From Plantago ovata (Eukaryota > Streptophyta > Magnoliopsida > Lamiales > Plantaginaceae), in the NCBI GenBank assembly GCA_028274465.1, contig CM051458.1, forward strand, positions 18,925,566-18,989,565: DNA of 64,000 bases. Reading direction: 5' to 3'. Of the stretch, positions 44,262-56,387 are shown piece after piece (position 1 is the stretch's first letter; each line of letters starts with the position of its first letter). A program made the position numbers and the translations under genes. The notes beneath the pieces are model-generated. The model was not told the DNA's origin. It saw nothing but the letters and a program-made list of their open reading frames with translations, and did no database searches.

Positions 44262-46450
44262 TGTCTTAAGGAGACGCTCCCTTGCTGAAGCTGGAAAACT
44301 ATGAAAAATGGCGAAAAAAATGGCGAAATAACATGATGCTACATCTTGAGGCCATTAGTGATGAGATGGTTACTGTCATAAATGATGGACCTATCAAGAT
44401 CACTAAACTTGAGAGAAGTTTTCCTCACAAAACCACAGAAGCTGGAAAGGAAACTATCTTAGGTGAACCAGTCGATACTGTCGTTCCAAAATCAAGAGAG
44501 GAATAGACTTCCGACGAAGCCAAAAGATTCCGTCTTGATGGCCAAGCAAGAAATATCATTATTCGATCAACTCTAGATACTATACAGTGCAAACTGTGGG
44601 GTGCTAAAACTGCTAAGGAAGTTTGGAAAATGGTTCAAGATCTTTGCACTGGATCTGACAAACCAAGGAAAACAAACTCGAAGTGCTTAAGTTAAAGTTC
44701 CAGAACTTTAAATAAGGTACAAATGAGTCACTAGAAGACTTGGATTTCAGTTCACAAATCTAGTAAGTGAGATGGCTGCCTTAGGAGTTGGAAACCTCTA
44801 TTCAGATTCTGAGAAGGTGAAAACCATTATTAGAAGTCTGAACCAAGAATGGATCCATACTCAGAATTTCTACTATAATCAAGGATTGCCAAATATCACA
44901 CCTACAGAGTTGTTCTCTCATCTTGCTACTGTCAACTACGAGACAAAGCAAAGAGAAAATGTGTTTGCTCAAAATCGCAAAACATTGCTCTTGTCGCAAA
45001 GCCGTCATCTTCTGATAAGAAGAATGATAAAGAGCCTGCTGATGAAAATGCTCTAGTTGTTAAAAACATGAAAAAATTCATCAGTAAGGAACTTGAAAGG
45101 CGAAAAGCAAAAGAGAAGCTGAAAAAGCATCTTGGTAACAACTACCATAAATACAAGAATGAAGCTAGCTCGCTGAACAAGCAAGCTCAGTAAGCAAATT
45201 CTTCTAAAGAACCAGCAGTTGGCAATGATCTCTGCTTTTATTCAAAAGCCTGAACACTTCAAAGCAAATTGTCCTTTGCTGAAAGGCAAATCTGCTGAAA
45301 AGAAGAAGAAGTTCAAAAGGGCTTTGATTGTTGAAGAAAAGAAAAAGCTTCAAGAAAAAATCGATGCGCTTTGCATTGATACAAGTTCTGAAGACAGTGA
45401 GGTAGAGAGCTCAGACACTGAAGACGAAGAAGCCACTCTTGATGTAGAGATTGGCAAGGAAGTTTGTTGAATAGCTATGGAAGCTTATCCAGATGTGTCA
45501 AACTACGAATTCTGCCTCATGGCCGGTCAGGTAAATTGTCCTACCTCTGACTCTGATCCAGAAAGTGAAGATGATATTGACCTTGATAGAATTCAAGGAG
45601 AAATCGAAAGAATTGAGAAAACTCTGAGCAAATAGCAAAGAGAAACTACAGAATGTTGAAACTCTAACTAAGCAAACTACTGAAAAAGTATGTTTTGCTG
45701 AAAGAAGAGTCAGAAAAGAAGGATGCTGAAATATTGCATCTCAAGAAGTTAATTACTGAAGCTACAGAGAAGAATTCTCAAATGGCAATAGAATTGGAAG
45801 AGTATCAGTCCTCAATTCTAAAGTTACTTGCTGAAATACAAGAAATGAAAAAGATGAAAATCAATTTCAAATCTTATGTTGATGCGAGTAACACGCTAAC
45901 TGAACTAAACTCTTATCTGAGAGATCCATCTCAGAAAGAAGGTTTAGGTGCAACGTATGAAGGTGATGATGTAATAATCTTGAGTAAAGACAAATCACCT
46001 ATTACCTGTGTTCGTGCAACTGATAGTGGTCAACCAGAACTCTATTAGATTGGTCAATCTAAGGTTGCTGAAATATGCAATCAAGTTCCTACGACCATAA
46101 AGCCCGATTTTGCTACTCAAAGTAACAAGACTTTAAAAGGTAAACAGGTTACTGAAAAGCAAACTTTTAAGAAAAAGGATGTTGTAAAGCATTCCGCCAA
46201 ACAAGTTGCTGAAAAGCAATTTGTTAAGTCAAAAGGCAAGATTACTAAAAGTAATTAGAAGACCTTTGCTAACAAACTTGAATCAAGTAAGGTTGCTGAG
46301 ACAAAAGCTCAGCATTCTCCGAAAAGTGAACTTGCTTTCAAAACCAAGCAAAGTCAACTTTTTCATGAGTATAAGCAAAGTCAGCAATGATACTTCAAAG
46401 AGATGAACAAAATCAAGACTAAGAGTTCTGACAAAACTCAAAACGCTAGG
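44262..46450 (+). pseudogene. gag: Gag remnant of outer SIRE
   Basis: Homologous to 12762-14226: LLKLENYEKW near 44280, VKTIIRSLNQEWIHTQNFYYN near 44815, KSAEKKKKFKRAL near 45290, then an acidic and coiled-coil-prone part (45695-46048, rich in K, E and L) and a lysine-rich tail. It shows what follows in SIRE Gag after the point where the inner copy is interrupted. Broken by many interruptions. Confidence 0.82.
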
Positions 46451-46700
46451 ACTAGAAGGAACCTTGCCAGAAAATAACTTACTGAAAAGTATGTTCAGCA
46501 AAAAGGTCAACCAAGCAAGACACCACATCAGAAAGTGGACTTGATTAGCAATGATCAAAACTCTTTCGGCTCAAAACCCTCTAGTTCCTCGCAAGTAGAA
46601 AACAAGTCGAAGTTGAAAAACTCAAGACTTGGGTTTCCACTGGACGCTTTATTGAACATGTTAATGGACATCCAATATTGGATAATTAACTTGTTTTCTC

Positions 46701-47887
46701 TTGATTGTGCAGACTTCAGCCACGGAGACAAACAATGCAATTTGGCACTTTGACAGTGGTTGTGGAAAGCACATGACGGGCAACAAGAAAAACCTTATAA
46801 ACAATAGACGGTGGTCTAAAGCTCCAACAATAAGGTTTGATGGTGGAGGCTTTGGTTCTACTAAAGGTTATGGTGACGTGAAGTTAGGACGCCTTACCAT
46901 TTCGGGAGTTCTTTATGTCAAAAATCTTAAGTTTAACCTTTTCAGCATGAGTCAATTCGCTGACAAAGGTTACTTCATCAAAATCAAAAGTGATGAATGT
47001 AAACTTATAGACTTTGAGACAAAGAAGGTTATTATGGTTGCTAGAAGATCAGGAGGTTTGTATACTGTAGATTGGTCTTCAGCAATCGTTGAAAACTGCC
47101 TTGTCTCAGATCATGATTGCCTTGCTGAAAAAGCATGGTTATGGCATAAACGGACAAGTCACCTAAACTTCAAGACGCTGAATAAGCTGTCTAAAAAGGC
47201 ACTTGTAGTTGGATTACCTAAGGTTACTTTTAAGAAGGATGGTGTTTGCAATGCATGTCAGCAAGGGAACAAGGCAGTACCGTCAACTACAAAACCTTTA
47301 CAACTCTTGCATATGGACTTGTTTGAATCTTCTTCAACAAGCTATGCTGGTAAGAAGTATGGTCTGGTGGTGGTAGATGACTATTCAAAATTCACTTGGG
47401 TAGTATTTATCAAGCACAAGTCTGAAACAAGGACTGAAATACCTAACTTGCTGAATAAGCTTGAAGTCATGAAAATGACAAGGTAAAAGTAATAAGAACA
47501 GACCATGGTACTGAGTTCGTAAACCAGTACATAACTGAGTATTGCACTTCTAAAGGCATACATCATCAGTTATCCTCAGTAAGGAAACCTCAACAAAATG
47601 GTGTTGCTGAAAGGAAGAATCGTACCCTTAAGGAAGCAGCTAGAACAATGCTTACTGACACTGAAATAAGTGAAGTTTATTGGGTTCAAGCGATTAATAC
47701 CGCCTGCTATACTTAAAATAGATGTTTGATAACTAAGGAATACAACAAAACTCCCTATGAGTTATTTGTTGAAGACCTCCTAACATCACCCATCTAAGAG
47801 TATTTGGTTGCAAATGCTTTGTTCTTAACAATGGTAGAGAATACTTGAGAAAATTTCAACCAAAGGAAGACGAAGCGATATTTCTTG
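46701..47887 (+). pseudogene. pol: Protease and integrase remnant, outer SIRE
   Basis: Protease signature WHFDSGCGKHMTG near 46738, GAG-pre-integrase region WLWHKRTSHLN and CNACQQGNKAV, and integrase core wording HMDLFESS, VVVDDYSKFTWV and RTDHGTEF, followed by PQQNGVAERKNRTL near 47590. It is interrupted at 47893 by the family B solo LTR. Broken. Confidence 0.88.
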
Positions 47888-47892
47888 GTTAC

Positions 47893-49088
47893 TGATGAAC
47901 CGGTTTGTCAGACTCAGTAATCAAATAAATTTGTATTTAGCCAAAGGCAATTCACAACTACAACGAAAACCGTAGTGTAGCAGTAGAATAACCTCGAGTG
48001 TCGATCTCTATGGAATATAACTAGCTTTATCTAATCTAACTTGAGAATATAAATCAACAGACGACTTAGCAAAGGTTTTTCTTAACAGATTTGGAGATTG
48101 GTGATAGTATGGTCATTCAAAGCATAGCAGGTTAATAATCATGCATAAATTCCCTGGTTTTGCATAGAGATCTTTGATCAATGAATTGTCCAATTGTGTT
48201 CCGTAATTATTCAACACTACGAAGATAGAGATTCAGATAGATCAAAGAAATAAAGCAATAACTCAAAGTATAATGCGCGATATAGCCATTAGCATAATTA
48301 TTAACCCTTCGCTAAGAAATCACATACTATCACCAACGAGATGTTTAGCTACTCATAGATGTCATGCAATCAACAGAAATCATACCACGAATGAATGAAA
48401 ACATGATGAAAGATATATAAATAGAAATAGAAAAACTGTAAGATACAATGTTACCAGAGGTTGTCAATCTCCAAAGAATCGCGATCTTACAAGCTCCAAA
48501 ACGCAAAGAAAAAGTATCTCCTAAGCTAAGAACCCCCAGAACAGGCTCTGGAGAATTTCTACCTAAAACTACTGAGAAAGGTGAGAGAAAAGGTCTGGAA
48601 AAGTATGAAAAACGGAGAAAACTGAGCAACTATATATAGGTATTCGGCAGGTGTGGGGCGAAGGGCTCCACACACCGGGCGCTTCGCCTCGTGTGGGGCG
48701 ATTCGCCCCACATCCCGGGCGACTCGCCCGGGAGACTTTTTCGGCTAGATACGCGTTTTCGACGCGTTTTTGGATTTTTTCTCCTTTTCGGACTCGGTTT
48801 TTTCCTTCTAATGACCTTTTAGCCTTCAGACTCGACCCCTAGACTTCAAATCCTATCCGGAATCTTCTGGATACTCCAAATAGGCCTTCGGAACACCAAT
48901 TCCTTGTCTCTACTTCAATATAATTTCCCGGAAAACCTCGTTTTTCACCCAAAACCTGTAAAATACAAACTAAAGGGAAACGTGATACTATTCTAATAAA
49001 ATGCACTAAAATATAGCTAAATTAACATAGAGGATAGCTAAATTGGTGAAAAAAGACTCAAATGAAAGTGTAAAATACACATTCATCA
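47893..49088 (-). mobile_element. Family B solo LTR (minus orientation) in outer SIRE pol
   Basis: 1,196 bp with both LTR ends and no internal sequence, flanked by GTTAC at 47888-47892 and 49089-49093. The undisturbed site is visible in the inner SIRE at 28137-28141. A solo LTR of this kind is the usual result of recombination between the two LTRs of one element. GC-palindrome array at 48651-48732; TATA box (minus) at 48630-48639. Confidence 0.95.
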
Positions 49089-49093
49089 GTTAC

Positions 49094-51263
49094 TCCTTGC
49101 ATACTAAAGCTTATAGAGTTTACAACAAAAAGGCACAAAAGATCGAAGAATCATTGCATGTTGTATTCTATGAAAAGTCACAAGGAGTTCCTGCTGAAGA
49201 AGAAATGTCAGATTGTATGAAAAAGTTACTCATACACGAGCAAAGAACTGAATCTGATGCTAGGAATGTCAAGTCAATTGAACTAAATGATGATTCTGAC
49301 AATGACTCTCCTCCCCCAAGTCATGACAAGATAAATATAGTTCATGATAAAGAATTTCCAGCAAAAGACGCGGTTGCTCCTGATGTTGCTGAAACTATGC
49401 AACTTTCTGTGCATGCTGACGAGTTACCTCAAACCAGCAATGCAGGACAAGCAGTTGCTGATGAACCAATTTCAGCAGAGACACAACAAGATACCAGTAG
49501 TACTGAGCAAGTACATACTGAAGAGTCAAATGCTGAAGAGCAAACTTATCCAGATCTAAAGAGCAGAAAACTTGTTAACAAATGGACTAGAGATCATCCC
49601 TCTACGGATATGATTGGTGATATTGACAAACGTCAAGTGACTAGATCCAAAGTATCTACTAATCAAGAACTTGCTGAAGAAGCAAACGTCATTGAAGTAG
49701 AAGCTTTGTTCTCTTGTTTTGTTTCAGAAATCGAACCCAAGACCATAGAAGAAGCTTTAAAGCATTCTGAATGGATCAAGGCAATGCAAGAAGAACTGGA
49801 TCAATTTGAAAGGAACAAAGTCTGGAAACTTTTACCTCTTGCTGAAGGAAAGAAAGAAATTGGTACAAAGTGGGTGTTCAGAAACAAGCTGAGTGAGTCT
49901 GGAGAAGTAAAAAGGAACAAAGCACGTTTAGTTGCTCAAAGTTATTGTCAGACTGAAGGATTGGACTATGATGAGTCTTATGCTCCAGTTGCAAGATTGG
50001 ATGCGATTAGTCTTTTCTTGGCCTTTTGCTGCTAACAATGACTTCATTGTTTATCAAATGGATGTTAAAAAGTGCATTCCTAAATGGTGAACTTGCTGAA
50101 GAAGTCTACTTGGAACAACTCCCTGGGTTTGAACTTCCCTCAGAAACCAAGATGGTATACAAGCTTCAGAAAGTTGTATATGGTCTAAAGCAAGCACCAA
50201 GAGCTCGGTATGATACCTTAGCTAAGTTCTTGCTGTAATGGTTTCAAGAAAGGTGAAGTTGACAAAACCTTATTTACCATGAACCATAATGGTAAAATAC
50301 TCTTAGTCCAGATTTATGTGGATGCCATAATATTGGATCTAAGGACAAGCAACTTTGTGACGATTTTGCCAAACTCATGACAAACAAGTTTGAAATGAGT
50401 ATGATGGGTAAATTGAATTATTTCCTAGGGTTGCAGCTCAAGCAACTCAAAGATGGAATGTTCATCAATCAAGCAAAGTATGCAAAGGAAATGCTCATAA
50501 TGTTCAGGATCAAAGAGGAAGAAAAACATGAAAAGATCCCCATGAGTGTTGGTACCAAATTGAGCTATACTAAACAAGATAAGAGTGTTGATTAACACAA
50601 GTATAGGAAGCTCATTGGTTCATTGTTGTATTTAACGGCAAGTAGACCTGACATTCAGTATGCTGTTTGTATGTGTGCAAGATTCCAATCTGATCCAAGA
50701 GAATCACACTACAAAAAGGCACTTAAGATACTTAAATATGTCAAAGGTACAGTCAATGTTGGATTATGGTATCCAAAAGATTCTGGATTGGAATTGGTTG
50801 GTTCTTCTGGTGCTGATCATGGAGGATCAACTCTTGATAGAAAAAGTACTTATGGAACTTGTCAATTTCTAGGTACTAGATTAATAACATGATTCAGCAA
50901 GAAGCAAATCTATGTTGCCAATTCATCCACAGGATCTGAATACATTGCAGCTGGTTGTTGCACAACTCAAATCCTATGGATTCAGCAACAATTAAGAGAT
51001 TATGGTATTTCTGCAAAACAAACACCAATTGTTTGTGATAATACAAGTGTTATTGCTATCACGCAAAATCCTAAGTTCCACTCAAGGACTAAGCACATTG
51101 ATATTAGACATCATTTCATTAGAGATCATGTGGAAAAAGGAGACATTGAGGTTGTAAAAGTAGGTACTGATGATCAACTTGCTGACATCTTTACCAAGCC
51201 TCTACCAGATAATAGGTTCGCAATGCTAAAGTATAACATTGGATTGATTGAACTACCTCAATA
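49094..51263 (+). pseudogene. pol: Pol remnant (RT and RNase H) of outer SIRE
   Basis: Resumes after the solo LTR with the linker ([15 protein letters not shown]-like, acidic), RT ([52 protein letters not shown]) and RNase H (ESEYIAAGCC region, HIDIRHHF, ADIFTKPL), ending near 51263. Close to the inner copy throughout. Broken. Confidence 0.88.
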
Positions 51264-51284
51264 GTAAGGGATACATTTGGTAGA

Positions 51285-51655
51285 TTGCTGAAACAGGCAT
51301 TCAGCAAGGCAAACTATGCTTACATGTATTCTTTATAAAGTTCCTTCCACTGATTTCTCTAAAAAGAAATGATAGTACACTACATGTTTGCTGAAACAGG
51401 CATTCATCAAGTAATTCCTTCAAACCGGGAATTTGTTAGGAAACTTGATCATTTGCTGAGACGGGTACTCAGTAAAGAAAAACTTTAAAGATTGCTGAAA
51501 CTGGCATTCAGACAATCAAAGATACTAAAACAGGTATTCAAGTATCAAAAGAAAAGTCTGAGACGAGAACTCAGCAAAGAGCAAGAATACTTCTCGGATT
51601 TTACCTAAGGATTTCTCAATACAAAAAGAATTTACTGAGACGGGAAGTCAGAAAT
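51285..51655 (+). repeat. Hairpin array after pol (outer SIRE)
   Basis: Third copy of the array: TTGCTGA..TCAGCAA at 51285-51307, a TTCCT..AGGAA unit near 51415-51442, GATTG..CAATC and GATAC..GTATC near 51490-51546, ATTT.CTGA..TCAG.AAAT near 51630-51655. Loops again contain A-A-A-C-N-G-G-type sequence. A polypurine-like AAGGGGGAG follows at 51685-51693. Confidence 0.8.
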
Positions 51656-51693
51656 GTCTTTTAAGAAATATGAGATATTTGATTAAGGGGGAG

Positions 51694-52244
51694 TTTTCAG
51701 CAAATACAAGGCCTGTTACTTGAAAAAGTAAGTGCCAAAGTCAGATTTAACAAAATCGCTAAAAAGATTCTTATTTACTTCAACAAGCAATTAGCGTTGG
51801 AGTAAAAGAGATCAAATCCCGTGAATCAAGGTAAAATCAATTTGTGACGTTAATCATTGCACAGATAAACTCGTTGGTAATCATGACATGAAATACAATC
51901 GTGGCCATCGATTTTAAAGCAGTTTTTGATCCAACGGTTGATATTACAAAGAGAAAGTATGCTCTGACGGTTTTTTGTTAGTGGACCACTACGCATTTAA
52001 TGCAAAGGCTCCACTAACACACATGAATCTCTATTTTACCCTTGCTGAGAACTCAAAACCATTGAGCTTCTCACACAACAGAGACACTATATAAATGAAG
52101 AGTTAGAGAAATACAAAATTCTTTAACTCACATTTCCTTTCTCTGCAATTTCTCTAACATGTGCTCTGAACTCACTGTACCTCCGGTCAAAAAAGAAAAA
52201 CTCTCTTTTTAGTACATTTCTTAAACCCTCCTACTATATAAGAG
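51694..52244 (+). other. Noncoding spacer before the aORF, outer SIRE
   Basis: Matches 30724-31257 but with only one 26-bp unit. No reading frame. A TATA-like ACTATATAAAT near 52086 and ACTATATAAGAG near 52233 lie shortly upstream of the aORF start, as in the other copies (near 31127). Confidence 0.6.
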
Positions 52245-53075
52245 ATGGCTCCCAAGAGACAAACCTCTAAGACCTCAAAATCGTCAAAGGCAGCCAGTGT
52301 TGGAAAAAGCACTGCTCCGGTTGAAAATCCGGCGAAAACACAGTGAAAATTGTGTTGAAGAACGACGTATAACCGAAAGACCCATGCCGCCTGCATATCT
52401 CGACACCGAAAAGTGTGAGCAGATGATGCAGTGGGGCGGATTTTCCAAAGAGAAGTACATTCGATACTTCTATGAACAAGATTTGGACGAAGAAAACGAA
52501 GAGGCGTTGAACTTGATTAATCAACAAGTCCTTCTTTTCTTCATTACTGCTCGCACTAAGAAAGTGAGCATGTTGGACACAATGGAATTCTACAATAATG
52601 CAGAAATCCAAACCCTTACTGACAGACAAGGAGTCACTGAAAAAGTGATTTCTACCTCAGTTCAAGGAGTGCAAATCATCCTGAAATGGATTGATTTAGC
52701 AATTGAAGCCTTCTACATTGATGTCAGAAATGAAAGAATGAAGAAAGGAGAGATTTCTCCCGTGACTTGGACAAAGCACGTAAAAAAGAAGCATCTATGC
52801 CATTCACTTGGTCTGGTAACTCTGCTACTCATCAAATTCTTAGACTCTCAAGTTGGAGGAATTGACCAAGTAGGCTTGAGAAGGTGGCCATTGCTGATGC
52901 ATATCCATGAGAATAAAACTGAACTCAACTGGGCTAAGTACATTTTCAACAGACTTGTTGATTGTGTTACTAAGTTCAAGGTAAAGGTTGAAGACAACAC
53001 AGTCTCACCTACCTTTCCAGTGATGGATTGAAAATATGCTACATCCTGGAACTTTTCAGGATTCAGCTAAGAAAC
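52245..53075 (+). pseudogene. Start of SIRE aORF, outer copy (partial)
   Basis: Begins MAPKRQTSKTSKSSK, with CEQMMQWGGFSKEKYIRYFYEQ, MEFYNNAEIQTLTD and LNWAKYIFNRLVDCV as in the other copies. It runs to 53075, where LTR sequence starts at once. Broken. Confidence 0.82.
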
Positions 53076-53315
53076 TGTTAGGAAACTTGTAAATGTTGAT
53101 GAGCAATTAACCATGTTAAGTAGTACTCTTAAGGTCCATAGGAATTTAGAATTTTAAGGACATTGTAAAAGAGGAACGTTTGTTGAAGACTTAGTGTAGG
53201 TACTAGTTAGGTGCTTTAGTTTGCTGATGATGTACTTTGTTTTTACAAATGAACTATTGAAGCACTAGAACCGCTCAGAAACTTGAAGATTCGAAGACTG
53301 AAGACTTAAGAAGAA
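53076..53315 (+). repeat. SIRE LTR start, cut by the Helitron-like insertion
   Basis: Begins exactly at TGTTAGGAAACTTG and matches SIRE LTRs to AAGAAGAA at 53315. It agrees best with 9955-10039. No polypurine tract precedes it, so it may be a separate SIRE insertion or LTR in the aORF rather than the outer element's own 3' LTR. Confidence 0.8.
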
Positions 53316-54807
53316 CTAGTTCACAACCCGTCGAAACTCGATGGGTATATATGACTTATAGTACATGTTAGAATTGATTAGTACATACTTCTCTGAGGAC
53401 TCTTTAAATATCCATCAATAGAGTGATTATGCCCATGAAAAAACTACATCTATGAAACATATTTGTATATGCTTCTTCTCTGATATACCATATATTCCAT
53501 TTGTAATCTATTAAATATGTCCGTCGATTTTCAACACGCAAGCAACCGAGTGCAACGTGCTCAACTCAAGGCATATATCACCAATTTTCTTCCTCGTGGG
53601 GCATCTAGTGTGACTTGCTATATTCAAAACGGTGTATATAACATATTTTCTCCCCGGTGGGACAACCATTGTAACAGGATCAAACTCAAAAGGCATAAAT
53701 CTCACATTCACTCCCTCGTGGGACACCTATTGTAATAGGCCGCTCAAACTGTATATCACCAATCTACTCCCCGTGGAACACAAATGCAATAGGTTCAAAT
53801 GCAAAATATCATAAGATCATTTCCTGTAAAGCATCTAGTGCGATATGCTTAAATAGGTATAGATTACCTATTCGCTCCCCCTGGTGACATTAAGTGCAAT
53901 AATTTTAAATTCAAAAGACCTACATCACAAATTTGTTCCGTAGTGCACCTAGTACGATATGCTTGAATTCAAAAGGTATAGATTACAAATTCGCTCCCCG
54001 CGGGGACACTAAGTGAAATAATCTCAAATTAAAAAATCTACATCACAAATTTGTTCCCCGTGGGCATCAGAGTGCAGTAATCTCAAACTCAAAATGCGTA
54101 AATAACATATTTGCTCCCCTGTGGGACACCCATTGTGAGTTGTGACAGACTTAAACTCAAAAGGCATAAATCATAGATTCACTCCCCTGTGGGACACCCA
54201 TTGTAATAGGCCTCTCAAACTGTTGATCACAATTTTTTCTCCCGGTGGAACACTAATGCAATTGGTTCAAATGCAAAATATCATAAGTTCGTTTCCCGTG
54301 GAGCACCTAGTGCGATATGCTTAAATTCAGAAGTCATAGTATACAAATTTGGTCCCGTGGTAACATTAGCTTGTGGTGGATAGTTGTATTCACCCCCCCC
54401 CCACCCCCGTGGGACACCCATTGTAATAGGCCGCTCAAACTGTAGATCTCAAATTTACTCCCGGTGGAACACCAATGCAATTGGTTCAAATGCAAAATAT
54501 CATAAGTTCGTTTCCTGTGGAGCACCTAGTGCGACAGGCTTAAATTCAGAAGTCAAAGATTACAAATTCGCTCCTGTGGGAACATTAGCATGTGGTGGAT
54601 CTCTGTATTCACTCCCCATGGGACACCCATTGTAATAGGGCGCTCAAACTGTAGATCACAAATTTACTCCCATTTAGTGCTTCATGTTGAAAGTTATTTG
54701 ATTTTGAATCTCACTACATTTAAAGTCCCATAACTATATATAAATCATGTGAATATTGGGTATTGGTTGGGTTTGGATCTTAATTGCAGATTATAAATTT
54801 AGTATTT
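53316..54807 (-). mobile_element. Helitron-like element, 3' portion, with minisatellite
   Basis: Read on the minus strand it ends with a 9-bp hairpin (one mismatch; 53326-53346), six bases, then CTAG at 53316-53319, the CTRR end of a Helitron. The insertion lies between A and T: the LTR copy at 10031-10045 shows AAGAAGAA|TTCTGAG uninterrupted (A10039, T10040). No Rep/helicase sequence is present, so it is non-autonomous or partial. Its 5' end is not seen; a SIRE begins at 54808. About 1.1 kb consists of 57-bp repeats. Confidence 0.6.
53545..54670. repeat. Degenerate 57-bp minisatellite, about 20 units
   Basis: Units of about 55-60 bp built on CTCCCCGTGGGACACCNATT, then a GCAATAGG-like part, CTCAAA, and ATCACAAATTT. 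Variants alternate in a loose higher-order pattern of three to four types (for example CCATTGTAATAGG, CCAATGCAATTGG and CCTAGTGCGATATG types). Some neighbouring groups are nearly identical, a sign of recent unequal exchange. Confidence 0.85.
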
Positions 54808-56371
54808 GTTGGTCCCTTTAAACAACAAGAAAAAACTAGAGGGGGGTGAATAGTCTTTTCAAACTGTCGTCGTTTAAAAACTTTCCCAGCAAGGGCTTAT
54901 TACTTTTCAGTAATGAGTTTGCTGATACTTAACTTTCTCAGCAAGCACTAGTTACTTTTCAATAACGAGTTTTACTGATACTTAAAATCAGAGAGCGGAA
55001 GTCTTTGTACAATAAGTGCTTTGTCATTAAGTGATAGTTTCAGCAAGTGAGCAGAGTGACAGTGTACAGATAGATATGCTTTGCTGAAAACTAAATGCAG
55101 TAAGTAAATCACACAAACACTTTTATAGTGGTATCTAAGAGTGGCGTAATCTCTCAACTAATCCACTTTGTCCTTTCTAGGACTGAATCCACTAAGATAA
55201 GTTTGAGGTTCTTTACAACACCTATCTAGAGCGATTCGACATAAACCAAAGCACACTTGCTTCGTTTCAAACCTAACTAGAGAACGAAACCTTGTTCTCC
55301 ACCAAACTTGGGACTTATAATCAGCAACACTATGCTTGATTAAGTTCCCCCTGAATTTCATGCCTGAAAGGGTGTTTTTCAGTTAGAGAAGTTTTGGATG
55401 AGATAACTTGATTATAACTTATTCAGCTACAACAAGTAATCTAAGAAACAAAACTTTGAATACTTTGCAGTAAACAAGTTTGATTGTTTCTGGTGTCAAG
55501 ACTTATTCTTGTTCGAAAGAAAGAACACTTAACTAATTTCTTAGCCGTGTATGCTCTACATCTTCACAAGTAGCTTTTTCAAACTTGAAGTCTTGGAACG
55601 GATCAATGGCAGTAAAGAGTATTTGAAGGGTATGTGAGTTTAAGCACAAGTGAGAGTTTGATCACGTTGTTGACACACTTCAACTCTTTGCCGGATGACC
55701 TCTATTTATAGTGAATCAAGGGAGCCGTTTGAATTTCAAATTCTAAGGCTTTGTTCCTTAAGATGTCACTGTCTTACTTTTGTACTTTCAGCAGCGTCCT
55801 TTATTTGTCTTCTAGTATTCATGTTCTTCGCGTGCTTACTTTGCATTTAATGTTCATTTGAATGAAATTCAAATATGAACGTTGCAGCGCAAATGCAAGT
55901 ACTTTCAGCAAGGAGGTCACATATGTTTTTTAGCAAGTGGTCAGTCTCAGTTTCAGCAAGCACAACCTACTCTGTCATATAGATTTTCACTTATGCAAGC
56001 TGTTGCTGAAGTTTCCACTTTCTGAGAAACATGTGCCTTTGTAGATACCATCTTCAGAAATCTTCTTTAGTCTTCAGTCTTCGAATTCTTCAAGTTTCTG
56101 AGCGGTTCTAATGCTTCAATAGTTTGTTTGTGTAAACAAAGTACATCATCAGCAAATGCTTCAATAGGTTGTTTTTCTTTTCAGAAAACTAGATACATCA
56201 TAAGCGAATTAAAACACCTATCTAGCACCTACACTAAGTCTTCAGAAAACGTTTCTCTTTTACAATGTCCTTTAAAATTCTAAATTCCTATGGACCTTAA
56301 GAGTACTAGTTACTGGACTTTCCTTAATTTAGCATGGTTAATTGCTCATCAAAATTACAAGTTTCCTAACA
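54808..56371 (-). repeat. 3' LTR of minus-strand SIRE copy 2
   Basis: 1,564 bp, TGTTGGTCCC to CCTAACA on the plus strand. Terminal hairpin at 54818-54879 with a short G/C run of 6; TATA box (minus) at 55702-55710. Confidence 0.9.
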
Positions 56372-56387
56372 AATTTCCCCCTTTTTG
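56372..56387 (-). other. Polypurine tract, minus-strand SIRE copy 2
   Basis: Minus strand reads AAAAAGGGGGAAATT before TGTTAGG, as in the other SIRE copies. Confidence 0.82.

Larger units (their letters stand above)
9955..53315 (+). mobile_element. Outer SIRE-like copia element (interrupted by nested insertions, broken)
   Basis: The oldest readable host of the nest. Its parts on the plus strand are a 5' LTR split into 9955-10668 and 43514-44148, a Met-tRNA primer site at 44151, gag, protease-integrase, RT-RNase H ending near 51263, a hairpin array, the start of an additional ORF at 52245, and a matching LTR start at 53076-53315. LTRs over 1.3 kb, the Met primer site and an extra ORF after pol place it in the SIRE lineage. 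The two LTR parts agree almost perfectly where they overlap (9955-10039 versus 53231-53315). It is broken by perhaps ten or more interruptions besides the insertions. Whether 53076 is its own 3' LTR or a later SIRE insertion is open. Confidence 0.8.

Noticed and set aside
53545-54670. Regularly spaced repeats resembling a CRISPR array
   Set aside because: The units are tandem with no unique spacers, they are degenerate along their length, there is no cas gene, and the surroundings are plant retrotransposons.
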